NCBI RefSeq assembly: GCF_963678635.1
Contig: NC_087066.1
Location: 28,463,301-28,527,300, forward strand
Origin: Symsagittifera roscoffensis
Taxonomy: Eukaryota > Xenacoelomorpha > Acoela > Convolutidae
Length of the DNA stretch: 64,000 nucleotides
Reading direction: 5' to 3'
How positions within the stretch are numbered: the stretch's first letter is position 1; each line of letters starts with the position of its first letter. Of this stretch, positions 1 to 11,382 are shown piece after piece. Position numbers and translations under genes: made by a program. Below the pieces are notes generated by a model. It searched no databases. It saw nothing but the letters and a program-made list of their open reading frames with translations, and was not told the DNA's origin.

Positions 1-3000
1 GGAATTTGTAATATAATAGTCTGTGTTAAAATCTTTAGCATTGGCTGTTTTTAATAGCTGGTTATTAATCAAAGTGAACATTTTCAAAATGAACACAATT
101 GTCGCAAAAACATTTGGGTCGCAACAATATTTGTGACTTAAGTTGGAAAAAAGCGAGTTCATACTATAAAACAAGCTATGCATGTGTAAAAATGAAAACT
201 TATAGCGTAATCCTTTTAACGAAATAAAAACTTTTATTAGCAAGCTATTCAGGGCAAAGAAACTTGCAAACTTTTCAGGCTACTTCATTGCATGAATCGG
301 TTCTCAAAACTTTGTTTTTGTCTCAGCAAGCTTCTTAAAGCTCTGAATCTTTTGCAATATTCCAAGTAATTTCATAAATTATAGATTCTAATAGATCAAA
401 TCAAAAAAAAAATTCAGCAAACCATGCTCCATACTAGGAGTCGATTGGCAAGCCATTCAAGCATTATAAAAATTATTCAATAGAAGCCGATTGCAAGCCA
501 TTTAAGCAAAAAAAAAATTTGAACTATTTGATGTTACATCATAGCGTGGACCGATCGTGGGGTTTGATAGCTTTCTACGCAAGCTTTTCAAATGGTCGGA
601 TCGAAAGACATTCTTAGCATTCCATTCAGTTTCTTAGCAAGTTTTCCTGAGCAAGCTAATCGAGCAATGAATTTTATAAAAAATACTAAGTTATTTCAAG
701 TAGCAAAAGTTTGAGAAAAAATTAGGTAAAGTCAAGCAAGCTATGGAGCAATTAGAACTTGCAAGTTGTTTAAATTACTTGAATCAATTCGCTAAAAACA
801 TAAGTTTTTCACAAAACCGATTCAGCGATGAAAGTTCAAGTACTTCAAGTTGTCTCGAAGCATAAAGCGTCTAGCGAAATTATTTTTCAATCAAGTTTAT
901 GACCAAGCAAACTTTGAATTAATTCACGTTGTTTTCATAGCATGAATCGCATCGCGGAAAGTTAGTTTTTAAACCAGCATCTTAACAACAACACTTTGAT
1001 TATCTGCAGGTTGTTTTATTAGCCTGAATCCATTTGCAAGTTTTTTTTTATGCAATCTATTGAGCAAAATCACTGAAATATTTTCATTTGTTTAATAGCG
1101 TTAATCGTTTTGCGAAAAGTTCTTTTTTTTTCAATTTCAAATTCCATATCTCATTCGAAGTTTGTTTTAAAAATGCGAATTTCAAGCAAAACTTTGGCTT
1201 TACGACAGAAGAGATGTTGCAAAAGCGAGTTGCTTTAAGTTTGCATGTTTCAGAAAACGATAATGCTCACGAAACGAAAATAAAAAAAACATTGACAGGT
1301 ACTGTCTAGTATTGAAGTTGATTCTTTATCAATTGATCTTTACTAGCAAGCCCGCCTCCCATAATCAATCAGCTCGCAAAAATATAGCTGTTGTTCTGCT
1401 CAAGCTCTGTAAGCAAAAAGATTTTGAACAATTTCAAATTAAGCCATATCTTAAATCGGTTTGAAAAACTTCAGGTTTCATAGAACCAATCAGTTCCCAA
1501 AAATTGAAGTTAATTCATAGATTGATTCGGGTCGCAAAAAATTTAAGTTTTTCTAGGCAAGCTAATAGAACTATACAACTTTGAAATACTTCAAGTTATT
1601 CCATAAACTGAATCAGCACGCGAAAAGCTTAAAAGTTTTCTAAGCAAGCTAATCACGCTAAAAAATTTGAATTCTTTAAAGATATTTTTTGTAGACAAAA
1701 TCGGCTCGCAACAAGTTTACCTCCAAGCAATGTTTCAAACTATGAAACATTAAAAAATTTCAAGATATTTCATAATTTGAATCAGTTTGCGAAAAGCTTC
1801 AAGTTTTTCGAAGCCAGCTATTCAAGCTATCAAAATTTGAAATACTTGGAAGTTCTTTCAAAAACCGAATCAATTCGCGAATTTTTTTCGAAGCAAGCTA
1901 ATCAAGTTATGAAAACTTTAAAAATGGCAAGTTATTACGTGGAATAAATCGGCTCGCAGTTTAAGTTTAAGTTTTTCGCTTAAGTTACTTTGTGGACCGA
2001 ATCGGTTCGCGAAAAGTTTCAGTTTTTCTAAGCAAGTTCTTAAAGCTATGAAACTTTGAAAATTTTCAATTAAATTTTTGGACCGAGTTAGTTCGCAAAA
2101 TTTTTCAGTTTTTTCTAAACAACCTTTTAAAGCTTTGAATGTTTTCAAGTTATTTCATAGACGGAATCGTTCGTGAAAAGTTTGTTTTTCTAGGTTACAA
2201 AATTACGAAATTTTGAGTTATTACAAGTTTTTTCACAGACTGAATACGATCGCGAAAAGCTTAAGTTTTTCTTACTTTCTTAGCAAGCTTTTGAACTTAC
2301 GAAAATTTGAATTATTACAAGTTATTTCATAGAATGAATCGGTTTGTGAAAAGTTTGTTTTTCTAAGCAAAATTTCAAAATTACGAAATTTTCAATTATT
2401 ACAAGTTATCTCACAAACTAAATCGGTTTGCGAAAAGCTTTAACTTTTTTTGAAGCCAGCTATGAAACTTTGAAATAATTTAAATTACTTTGCGGACCAA
2501 ATCGGTTCGCGAAAAGTTTGTTTTTCTAGCTTACAAAATTACGAATTTTTGAATTATTACAAAATTTTTCACAGACTGAAAACGATCGCGAAAAGCTTAA
2601 GTTTTTCTTACTTTCTTAGCAAGCTTTTGAACTTACAAAAATTTGAATTATTACAAGTTATTTCTAGAATGAATCGGTTTGTGAAAAAGTTGTTTTTCTA
2701 AGAAATCTTTCAAAATTACGAATTTTTGAATTATTATAAGTTTTTTCACAGAGTGAATAGGATCGCGAAAGGCTTAAGTTTTTCTTACTTTTTAGCAAGC
2801 TTTTAAACTTACGAAAATTTGAATTATTACAAGTTATTTCTAGAATGAATCGGTTTGTGAAAAGTTTGTTTTTCTAAGAAAGCTTCGTAATATTTCGTAA
2901 AACTTCAAGTTATTTTTTGGAACGAATCGGATCGCAAAAAACTTCAAATTTTCTAAGCAAGCTGTTCAATATATGTAACTATGAACAATTGCATGTTATT

Positions 3001-3665
3001 ATGTGGACTAAACCGGTTCGCGTAAAATTTGAAGTTTTTCTAAGCAAGCTTTTAAAACTGAAATTTTGAAATATTTCAAGAAAATTCTTAGACCGAATCA
3101 GTTCGCAAAATTTTAGTTTTTTCTAAGCAACCTTTTGAAGCTTTGAAACTTTGAACGTTATCAAGTTATTTCATAGACGGAATCGGTTTGTGATAGGTTT
3201 GTTTTTCTTAGCAAGCTTTAAAAATTATGAATTTTTCAATTATTACAAGTTATTTCACAAACTAAATCGGTTTGCAAAAAACCTTTAATTTTTTTCAAGC
3301 AAGCTATGAAACTTTGAAATAAGTAAGTTACTTTGAGGACCAAATCGGTTCGCGAAAAGTTTGTTTTTCTAGCTTACAAAATTACGAATTTTTGAATTAT
3401 TACAAAATTTTTCACAGACTGAAAACGATCGCGAAAAGCTTAAGTTTTTCTTACTTTCTTAGCAAGCTTTTGAACTTACAAAAATTTGAATTATTACAAG
3501 TTATTTCTAGAATGAATCGGTTTGTGAAAAAGTTGTTTTTCGAAGCAAGCTATGAAACTCAAATTATTTAAGTTATTTCATAGACTGAATCGGTTCGCGA
3601 AAATTTTAAGTTGTTCTAAGCAAAGCCATTTCCATTTATTTCATATACCACATCGGTTCTCAAAA
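1..3665. repeat. Degenerate tandem satellite, unit about 80-90 bp
   Basis: The whole stretch is built from diverged copies of one unit. A typical unit reads: a run like TTTCATAGACTGAATCGG, then TTCGCGAAAAGCTTAAG, then TTTTTCTAAGCAAGCT, then a stretch like ATGAAACTTTGAAATA and TTTCAAGTTA. The GAATCGG-TTCGCGAAAAG core recurs near 291, 943, 1601, 1780, 1996, 2244, 2335, 2579 and 3590, about every 80-90 bp in the denser part. Copies differ by many substitutions and small indels, so the array is old. A younger segmental repeat is nested in it: about 2509-2700 is nearly identical to about 3349-3545, offset 843 bp. No open frame of note is present. Confidence 0.85.
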
Positions 3666-4619
3666 ACATTCTGTTTTAGCATGTGGAGGTTACTGTTTTC
3701 AAATGATTCGTTCCCGGCTGAATTTTTGACAGTCCCAGTTCCAGGCAGAAATTAAATGAAATTTCGGACAAAATTAGGCAGGTACTGTCTAGCCTTGAAG
3801 TTGGATCGAGTTCATCTTCTTCTCCTGGTTGCTCTGAATGATTCTTAAACGTTACGCTCGATAGCCTCTTAAACATTGTCTCCTAGTATTTCTTAAGCAT
3901 TGTGTTCAGTTAAACATTGCGTCCATAGCACATTCGGAGTTTCATTTAATATATAAGATTGAAAAATTCTAGCATGTTCTAGTTTCAGAATATTTTCCCC
4001 TTGTTTGAGCGTTGAACCCAATGCTAGTTCTTCTCAATTGCCTCAAAATGCAAAAACATGGCAATCATTTTATGTCATTCATTACTTTTAAAAATGATTT
4101 ACTTATCTTATTTTAGAATTAACGAATGACAGAAAAATGAATGCCTAAGTAAACTAATTGGCACTTCTCGATCTGTTTCAACATTTTTCGGGCACTTTAT
4201 TAATTTGCTTTATTTGCTCTAAATTATTTGTTGGTTCGATTGACATCGCCGAAGCAACGAAATGAATGATCTTAGGGCACCTTCTAGCTTGGGAATCTGT
4301 TGATATAACGAAACCATTCTTTCGCATACCTGCCTCCCCAACGCGGGTCATTATAACTTTTTGCGGGTGATATTATGGGAAAGAAATGATAAAACTTTCA
4401 AAAAAAATTAAATAACGGTTTCAAATTTTGAAAAAGCGTTAGTCATTTAAATCTTGAAACTTGAAAACGGTTCTCAAAACTTCCTGAAAATCCGCCCAAG
4501 CATTTGGCTGTGCTCTGAATACAGATCCTAAGCCGAAATGAAAACAGACTTCGGATTTGAAGCTTCTAAAACACTGGTCTGTTCGCTTACATTGTCTCTA
4601 ACGATTTTCTAATAACAAC
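3666..4619. other. Unannotated AT-rich stretch
   Basis: No gene, RNA or clear repeat structure is visible. The only notable element is a sequence near 3779-3804 (GGTACTGTCTAG, then a run like CCTTGAAGTTGGAT) that resembles one at about 1298-1322 inside the satellite. This suggests that a common insertion or the satellite's original flank was duplicated. Confidence 0.5.
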
Positions 4620-4870
4620 AACAGAAGGGGGCTCCAAGCTGTCCATTCCGCCCTGCTCCCCACACTGCGCTACACTTATTTAAGTGTCCCCAAAACGGAA
4701 TAAAATTCACCTCAATAGACTTCTGGCTTCGGCTGACGGAGGTCGCAACGTTCCTCGAACTCGGCGAGAGGATGACGGACGCGCCCCAAACAACGGGCTA
4801 ATAACAACAACAACTACAACAACAACAACAACAACGGGGGACATATGTCAATATATATATATCAACAATT
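4620..4870 (+). mobile_element. Probable 3' end of a retroposon with (ACA)n tail
   Basis: A GC-rich island about 200 bp long stands out from AT-rich flanks. It carries a short open frame, 4684-4872, with a run resembling DGGRNVPRTRREDDGRAPNN, then passes straight into an ACA microsatellite at about 4803-4836 (AACAACAACAACTACAACAACAAC). A GC-rich coding end that runs into a simple repeat is typical of the 3' terminus of non-LTR retroposons, which often end in short tandem repeats. The family cannot be named. The sequence could also be a fragment of a different mobile element. Confidence 0.35.
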
Positions 4871-5103
4871 AATAATAAAATAAGTGATAAGAAACGAAAT
4901 ACAGACTATTTCACAAAAACAATTTATTTTAAACCAACATTCCAGATATCAAATTATACCACTGTACTATTTAACATGGGAACAAAGTCAGTGGATCTCT
5001 AAGCTTTAGTTTCAAAATTTTTCTTTTGGTTTTCCTCTGCTGTTTGTTAGATTTATGGGTTCTGAGTTTCGTGCATTGAGTGTCAAAATCGTTTGCTGTT
5101 TGT
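4871..5103. other. Spacer between two mobile-element fragments
   Basis: AT-rich sequence without recognisable coding content. It separates the microsatellite-tailed island from the minus-strand LINE fragment. Confidence 0.4.
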
Positions 5104-6075
5104 TTAGCCTCTGAGAATTGAATTGTCTGCCACGAGCAGCTGCGTAAGGGAACCCTTATAATAATTTGAGCAGCTACTGCGCTGGAGAATGTAAGAATTA
5201 GTGAAGCGGAAGCTTTGGTTGCTGGCCAATATTTTAAAACACGCGCCTCTTAAGTCCCCTCTTCCACTGTTGGGAACTCTTCGTAGATCAGTGAGTTGTG
5301 TATGGCAGTAAGTAGTCCACCTCCCTCTCGAGCGCGGTCCTTTCTGATAATAGTATGAATTGGGCCTAGCGAGGGAGTGCGGTTTTTTTTCAGTCAGTTT
5401 TGTCTCTTGAAAAACAGCGGTATGAATTTGAAATTCACACATTAGTACGGCTATTTCGGGTGCTTTTACTGATACTCCGTTACAGTTCAGTTAGAGAAAA
5501 ATTGAACTTTTTGTAGATTGGGAATGGTTACATGGAGGGTTTGGTAAGGGCGGGAAATGGTAATAGTAGTATGCGCTGTATGCTTTTGAGGGTGTGTTTG
5601 GGTCATTCGGTGTCTTAGTTATTCGGGTAGCGAGGTTTGTAGTCTTAGTGTATTTCGGCCTTTTAGGCGTATCATTAAATGGGAGGGCCAGGATATTATT
5701 GTTTGCACAAATAGGGCAGTAGAAGTTTCTGTGGGGTTGTTTGAGGTTTGCGAGGCCACTATAATTTAGTGCGATCCATCAGCATATGTGACACCAAACA
5801 ATTGTTTGAGTGCGGAAGATATTTGTGTTACAGGGTGGGCAGATACATGGGCCTGGGTTTGGGTTAATGCCGGCACGTAAAAGAAGAATAAGTATTAAAA
5901 AACGGAGCAGCCCAGTCGAATTTGGACGCTCCGCCACCAAAAACAGGGTCTGAGCACGCTTTCTGCGCTCCCAAACACGGGAGGGGGTTTCGGTGCCATT
6001 TGCTACGACTTGTCGCACGTCGGGTCCACCAGGAGAAGGCGGCACCGTTGGATCCAATTGTCCTCAGTGATTTTT
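5104..6075 (-). pseudogene. 5' fragment of a non-LTR retrotransposon (Zn finger + APE endonuclease)
   Basis: Read on the minus strand, this begins with a proline/glycine-rich leader and a hydrophobic run ending in LLLRAGINPNPGP, followed by a CxxC-type zinc finger (CICPPCN, VWCHIC, then after a stop NFYCPIC). After a low-complexity linker comes the start of an AP-endonuclease-like domain: an LNCNGVS-like strand, VFQETKLT with the catalytic Glu of the APE fold, SRGRWTT, and SSCSNYYKGSLTQLL leading to ADNSILRG. There the element stops, just before the GDxNAH block would be expected. RT and 3' end are missing. At least one in-frame stop and one frame change interrupt the reading. The NPGP motif resembles the 2A-like peptides known at the N-terminus of some LINE proteins. 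It is a dead, 3'-truncated copy. Confidence 0.7.
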
Positions 6076-7594
6076 TTTAATCATGGCGCCAATACGAATT
6101 AAAAACAAATTTAAGTTAAAACTTATATTAAACTGTAACTCGTTTTCAAATGATAATGGCGCCGTTTTAAAACAATGTAACGGGCACAATTATTGACAAA
6201 TACTGTTATAGACATGGTGAGTAAGTTAAAAAGTTTGGCATGTGAATGAAAAAAACTCCTGCTAGTATAACATGACGGACCGTATCAGGGTGAGGCTAAA
6301 GATTCCGACTGCATTTTAAAGTCTATAGAGCAGTGTTCGCCAACAAAAACTAATGAAAAACAACAAAATTTTGAAACCACCGAACACCAGGTACACATAG
6401 ATAGATTTCTTTCCGAGTAACGCAGCAATGCTGACAAATAGCCTGCTTCAACCAATATGTCACTTTTTCTCTGATGGATTAACTTTACGAAAAATTATCA
6501 CAGGTAAAATATCTTTTTAAATTTCAACGTGAGGCATTAATAACTCTCGGATAATAAAAAAGTAGTACGACAACAAGAAAACCATCCTAAGCAAAAATAC
6601 TCTGTCACTTTCTTCAAAAGTCGGAACAATAATTCGTACGAAAATGAACACGAAAAGGAGTCATGCAATAGGTTATGCAATTTTCCCAATTTTCCTCCAA
6701 CTTCCCAGAAGTCAAAGAAGTGATGAAAATATAAGAGAGTTCACGTTTACTTTGCAGTTCATTTCCATTAGATCGTTACAATTATTAACGTGAATCTTTA
6801 TAGACTCATTTAATTCAGTTTCATTTTCAATTATTGTCCCTTGTACGCCTAAGTATAAAGCGTATATATTAAACGTATTATAAGAAAACAAGACTTATCT
6901 GTGAGAAAAAAAAACGCATTTGGTATTAACTTATGATAAGATATGCTTTATGATGCAAGAAAAATTAGAAATTACCATAAATAGTCCTTTAATTAATTGC
7001 ATACCAAGAATATTTTTTTTCAAATTAATAAATCTAGCAGACGGCCAACTAGATCTGCGAACTACTTGTAATGAAAACCGTAAAATTTACTGAACTCGGG
7101 GAGTAGGGGTTTTAATGTGGACAAACTCAGTGCCAGGATTGAAAACACTTAATTAAAATGTGATCAGATTCTCCCTCAATAGAAATCATTCCACACAAAA
7201 AATTCACAGAGCAACAATTACTCTTGACCTGTTTTTTTTTAATAATAGAAAACCAAATCTTATATTCAAATTTTTTTTCACAAAAATCAAGGGAGCAAGT
7301 TCGCTTTGAAATATGGACATAATTCTTCTAAACAATTCGTCTAGGCCAGATAATCTTTTAAACAATAACGAAAAAACTGTGTTGGCTTTTAAACGAAAGA
7401 CGCAAAAACACACGACTGGTTGTTTACAATTACAATAGCATTGACGCAGAAGAGAAAGATTAACAATAACTATTATTCATTCTAACTCTTTTCGCTCGTT
7501 ATAAAATTTTCAGTTGCTTCAAATTGAAAAAAAGTACGAAGCAAAAGCACTACTTTATATCAATTCCGAAAAATATCAAAATTGAAAAATCATA
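6076..7594. other. Intergenic region upstream of the LITAF-like gene
   Basis: No coding region or repeat is recognised. A 3' splice acceptor (AAAATTTTCAG, ending at 7513) lies 82 bp before the LITAF start codon, so the last part is probably 5' UTR. The promoter was not identified. Confidence 0.4.
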
Positions 7595-10500
7595 ATGGCA
7601 CAGCCTCCACCCTACAACCCAAGTAAGTTCAAACAATATAATTGATTTCATCCGGATACGCAAGGAACAAATTAAAAAAAAACACGTTTAGCACGAATTA
7701 AAAAACTCAACTCTGATGTGGTTTCGAATCTGATGACAAAAAGAAACGGTTGTTCATAAATAACTCACATCCGATAATCTAAGAGAAATTTTTTGTTAAT
7801 AGACTCTTTGAAACTAATTATTCAACAAGATACGAACGGATTTCCATTTCAAGATAATTGCCTCCAACTGGATCCATAACAAGTTCTGGAATATTTTCAG
7901 ACCACTAACGATATCTTTTTTCAGATCAATATGGACAGGCATCAGCACCTCCAGGCTTCGTCGCTCCCGGTGCTCCTCAATACCAATATGGTCAGCCGCA
8001 ACCACCATATGGCCAGCCTCAACAATATGGCCAGCCTCAACAATATGGCCAGCCTCAAGCAACACAATATGGTCAGATCCAAGGTTTCGATTAATTTTTC
8101 ATCAATGTATCATAGAGGCCTTTAACTAATAATTACCACTTATCTACGCGAGAATAAACAAACAAGCTTAACTCAACATACAACAAAATCCAAGCTATGT
8201 TCATTTAAAATATGGGCCGCGATATTTTGCTTCGCCTTCTAGCAACTAGCGAAGAAGTTCAATCAAGTTTTATCATTGAAAAAAACCGGTTCACTTGCAA
8301 GTAAAACAAAAAATTAATCGTTTTTGTCAATAAAAGATCAAAGTATCCGGAACAAAAAGGCCTGCACCATTAGAAACTCTAAAAAGAGCTTTAAAATGCT
8401 TTAAGGAAGGCAAGTTTTCAAAAAATCTTTTCTGTGAAACTAAGCAGACAAAAAAGCGGACAGACAACAACCTAAATAAGCCCAAATTTTCTATTTGCCA
8501 AAAAAACAGGCCTCAACTAGAATCGGACTCCCGGGATTTGTCGTCTCAAGCAAAGGGTTTACAGCAACTTGGAATAAAGCTGAACCATCGAGCTACGAAA
8601 ACTAAGCTGAAAAAAAATAAACAGACAGACGATAATTTGAAACGCACAAAAACTCTAGTTTGTAATAAAAAAAGGTCCCGGTCGGATTCGAACCGCAAGC
8701 CTTTACTGTCTCAAGCTGTTGTTTTACATCTACGTCAGATGCGCCGGATGGTTGATTAGATGATTTAAATCTATATTTACCAAGCGGTAACAAAGCCGAA
8801 AATACCTGAGAAGAAAACCTTCAGACCGAAAAAAAATTCAAAACTTATAAAACTGTTAAGTCCCTTTTCCTCTCAGAGCACACACGCACGCGCGCACAAA
8901 ACTTTTTCGGTCGAATAAGACGCAAGAAGAGGCCACTAAGTCGATATCAATTAAGCCGAAAATTATTAGGCCGTTGAAAGACAAAAAAAGTGAAATTTCA
9001 ACAAATCGAGCTTGGTAAATTGCGCTGGTAAAATCACAACTAATGTGAAAAACAAATTTCGATTCGACCGTCTTTTTAAAATGCTAAAAGCAACTGCAGT
9101 GAAAATTATTACAGCTAAAATAAACGATTCTTAGATGTCGCAACTAAGCCGACAAAACATACGCAGACAAATAATAAAAAAATTTTTTAACTGGAACATT
9201 TACTGTTTGAAAAAAGACTGGTCCTGGTCAGATTCAAACAGAGGACCTTTGCCGTTCCAGGCGTTTTCGTTACCCCGACTATAAAGGTGCAAAAGACATT
9301 ACAAAAATTGAATTCATTATGAACCAAGGTACATCAAGAGTCCAATGACGCTTTTTGCCAAAGTTGTTTACGGGGAAAAAAGTCTAGTACCCGATTGTAA
9401 TACCCTTGCTTATCGCAAGGGTAATAAAAAACATTGAAATGAAGAGCACGGGGTTTTAATGGTCAAAACTTCAGTACTTATTTAGGGCAAGTCACTTACA
9501 CAACAGTTGGCCACACTGTCGTCATCCCGCAGAGACCAATGCTCGGTGAGTTCACTCTATATTCAACTATATTCTAATGAGAGTTTAAACAGATATATCA
9601 ATTTCTCTTTATACTAAATCAAATATATTTGTTGTCCTACCATCTTCAGAATAGAATCCAGTGAGCTTCGACTAAACAAAGCAGTCACTTCATATATAAC
9701 GACACAGCACTTAATTTCGAAACATTGAACATCGATAGCAAAAATCTAATTCAATTAGCTTAACACTGTTTCAGGGAAAAACTGTTGCATGGTGACATGT
9801 CCCCATTGCCGCAGTACTGTCACTACGAGTGTGGATCACACTATTGGTTCGGGGACATGGATGGCCTGTCTGATGATTATGGGGATCTCATGCCTAGTCT
9901 CATTGTTCATTGGCGTCGGTATCCTGTAAGTAAAAAATCAGCCATCAGATAACTAAATGTGGAATGAACTTGAAACTAAGTCTTAGAAGTTTCTCTTTTT
10001 CAGCTCATTAGGCAAACAAAAAATAAGGACATCCGGTTGCTGTGCAATTTGCACAGAATGCTCCGACCACATTTCTCAAATTTTTTTTCCAAAGTAGTGT
10101 CTTTTTTTGTGCGTCGTGATGATAAAACTATACCAACGCGTAAAAAATAGTGAATTAGGCATAAACGACTACAACTGCCTTCAAAAAATTTGCACAAAGA
10201 GGCCAAAACTCATTTCGTTTATTAAAACTTCAACGTCCAAAAAAATCTGCGAAGTCATCCAAGAACTGGATGCAGACCAGAAAGTTAAAAAAATTCCACC
10301 ATTACACAAACTATTAGAAACTGTTCAGCACTTGTTACAGCACAGTTTTTCAAGCGCGCAGCGGTAGAGTTAAAACCTATGAAACAAACAAGGAAAAGCG
10401 TCACAAGAAAAAGGTGAAATCAGTTAGTGATGTTTTACACGGTGGCTGTAATATCCTTGCTCATCGTAAAGGTACAAGCCTGGATCTTCCCAGCAGTCCA

Positions 10501-10666
10501 TCTACAGTATCTGTACCAAACGTATAAGAGACGGTCAAACAGTTTACTTTCTGATTTTTTCAGTGGGTGGTTTTTCTGCTGGATTCCCTTCTGCATGAAC
10601 GACTGCAAGGATGCAAGACACACATGTCCCAACTGCAGACAGCTCATCGGAACATACACAAAATGA
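7595..10666 (+). CDS. LITAF: LITAF-domain membrane-associated zinc protein, five exons
   Basis: Coding exons are 7595-7622, 7925-8083, 9486-9545, 9775-9925 and 10564-10666 (501 nt, 166 aa), joined in phases 1,1,1,2. The N-terminus MAQPPPYNP contains a PPxY motif, the type bound by WW domains of NEDD4-family ligases. Residues about 10-60 are a YGQPQ-rich low-complexity tract. The C-terminal LITAF domain has the first zinc knuckle CPHC, a long hydrophobic segment (WMACLMIMGISCLVSLFIGV, GWFFCWIPFC) and the second knuckle in HTCPNCRQLIG. In the family, the two CxxC pairs form one zinc site and the hydrophobic middle inserts in the cytosolic face of late endosome/lysosome membranes. All splice junctions are GT-AG. 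The length is close to vertebrate LITAF (about 161 aa). Gene family is certain; the exact paralogue (LITAF or CDIP-like) is not. Confidence 0.9.
7975..8062 (+). repeat. 18-bp coding minisatellite in LITAF exon 2
   Basis: Tandem copies of CAACAATATGGCCAGCCT encode YGQPQ(Q) repeats in the proline/glutamine-rich N-terminal arm. Two copies are identical and flanking ones are degenerate, so copy number is probably variable between alleles. Confidence 0.8.
8640..8770 (-). repeat. tRNA-derived SINE copy
   Basis: On the minus strand the sequence ends with a perfect pol III B box, GGTTCGAATCC, followed by GACCGGGACC and a T run. Upstream, a stretch like CATCTGACGTAGATG aligns with the copies at about 9.23 kb and 18.3 kb. 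It lies in LITAF intron 2, antisense to the gene. No convincing cloverleaf could be drawn, so it is called a SINE rather than a functional tRNA. Confidence 0.6.
9222..9300 (-). repeat. tRNA-derived SINE copy
   Basis: Diverged relative of the 8.67-kb SINE. On the minus strand it has TATAGTCGGGGTAACGA (A-box/D-arm-like), then GTTTGAATC (B box), then GACCAGGACC. It also lies in LITAF intron 2. Confidence 0.55.
9370..9425. repeat. Short hairpin repeat (ACCCTTGC...GCAAGGGT)
   Basis: Contains the inverted repeat TACCCTTGC-TTATC-GCAAGGGTA preceded by GTCTAGTACCCGATTG. The same unit occurs at about 35814-35860, with weaker matches at about 10445-10475 and 18461-18490. The dispersed palindromic unit is probably the end of a small mobile element. 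Confidence 0.55.
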
Positions 10667-10914
10667 TACGAATGACACAAGGATAACAAAAAAAAAGAAT
10701 CAATACTGCAAACGAATTTTCCAAGACAAACAATAGACCCACTACGAAAACCACACACAAACTAATTCAACGCTCAGTTTTTTTGCTTAATTCTTGCCAA
10801 ATTTGCTAAGAAATTTAATATATTATTCTTTAAAATGGTAATTTCCTATCGATAACTCGTTTTCAGACATAAGAAACAAACAACACTTTGTATTTATAAT
10901 TAAACCAAGAATAT

Positions 10915-10920
10915 TTTATT
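10915..10920 (-). terminator. Candidate poly(A) signal of the GALNT gene
   Basis: AATAAA on the minus strand, about 460 bp past the GALNT stop. The convergent LITAF-like gene stops at 10666, with an ATTAAA variant near 10898, so the two 3' UTRs would nearly meet or overlap. Confidence 0.35.
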
Positions 10921-11382
10921 AAAACGAACTAGTAGAACAAAATTATAATCAATCCCATCATAGAAACGATTAGAAAAACTAATCAATATTCATAAATAAC
11001 TAGAAAAAATCTAGAAAATTCTAATTTCCGTTAAATCGCAATTCATTGTGAATTTGAATCATTGTAAATTACCAGTAAACAGTCCCTTTCTAGCATTTTA
11101 TATCATCGCGTTAATTTTCAGAAGATTATTTTTGGTCATGAATCAGAAACCAATCAAACGGCAAAAAGGATATATCAATCCCAAATATACCCTGTATCCC
11201 AGTAATAACGATTAGAAATCCAAATCCCTGCAACGATAACTGCCTTTCGACTACCTAACAATAATCGGCTCGATCCAATTGCATCGCAGTTGTCGCGGAA
11301 CATGCTCGTTTCAATACAGATAAAGCATGTAGACCTCCCATTTTCCCGCAAAATTCCTTGCCGCGCTGAACTATTTTTTGCA

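Noticed and set aside
1-3665. CRISPR-like array
   Set aside because: Repeats are diverged, directly adjoining and AT-rich in a eukaryotic context; it is a satellite.
8538-8793. Short overlapping frames on both strands around 8.6-8.8 kb
   Set aside because: They coincide with a tRNA-derived SINE and have no protein resemblance.
9222-9300. Functional tRNA gene
   Set aside because: The B box is degenerate and no cloverleaf with a paired acceptor stem could be drawn; fits a SINE better.
10000-10367. Possible extra or alternative LITAF exon and an 86-codon frame in intron 4
   Set aside because: An acceptor precedes it, but splicing it in leads quickly to a stop and loses the second zinc knuckle. 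The direct junction 9925-10564 restores the family domain.
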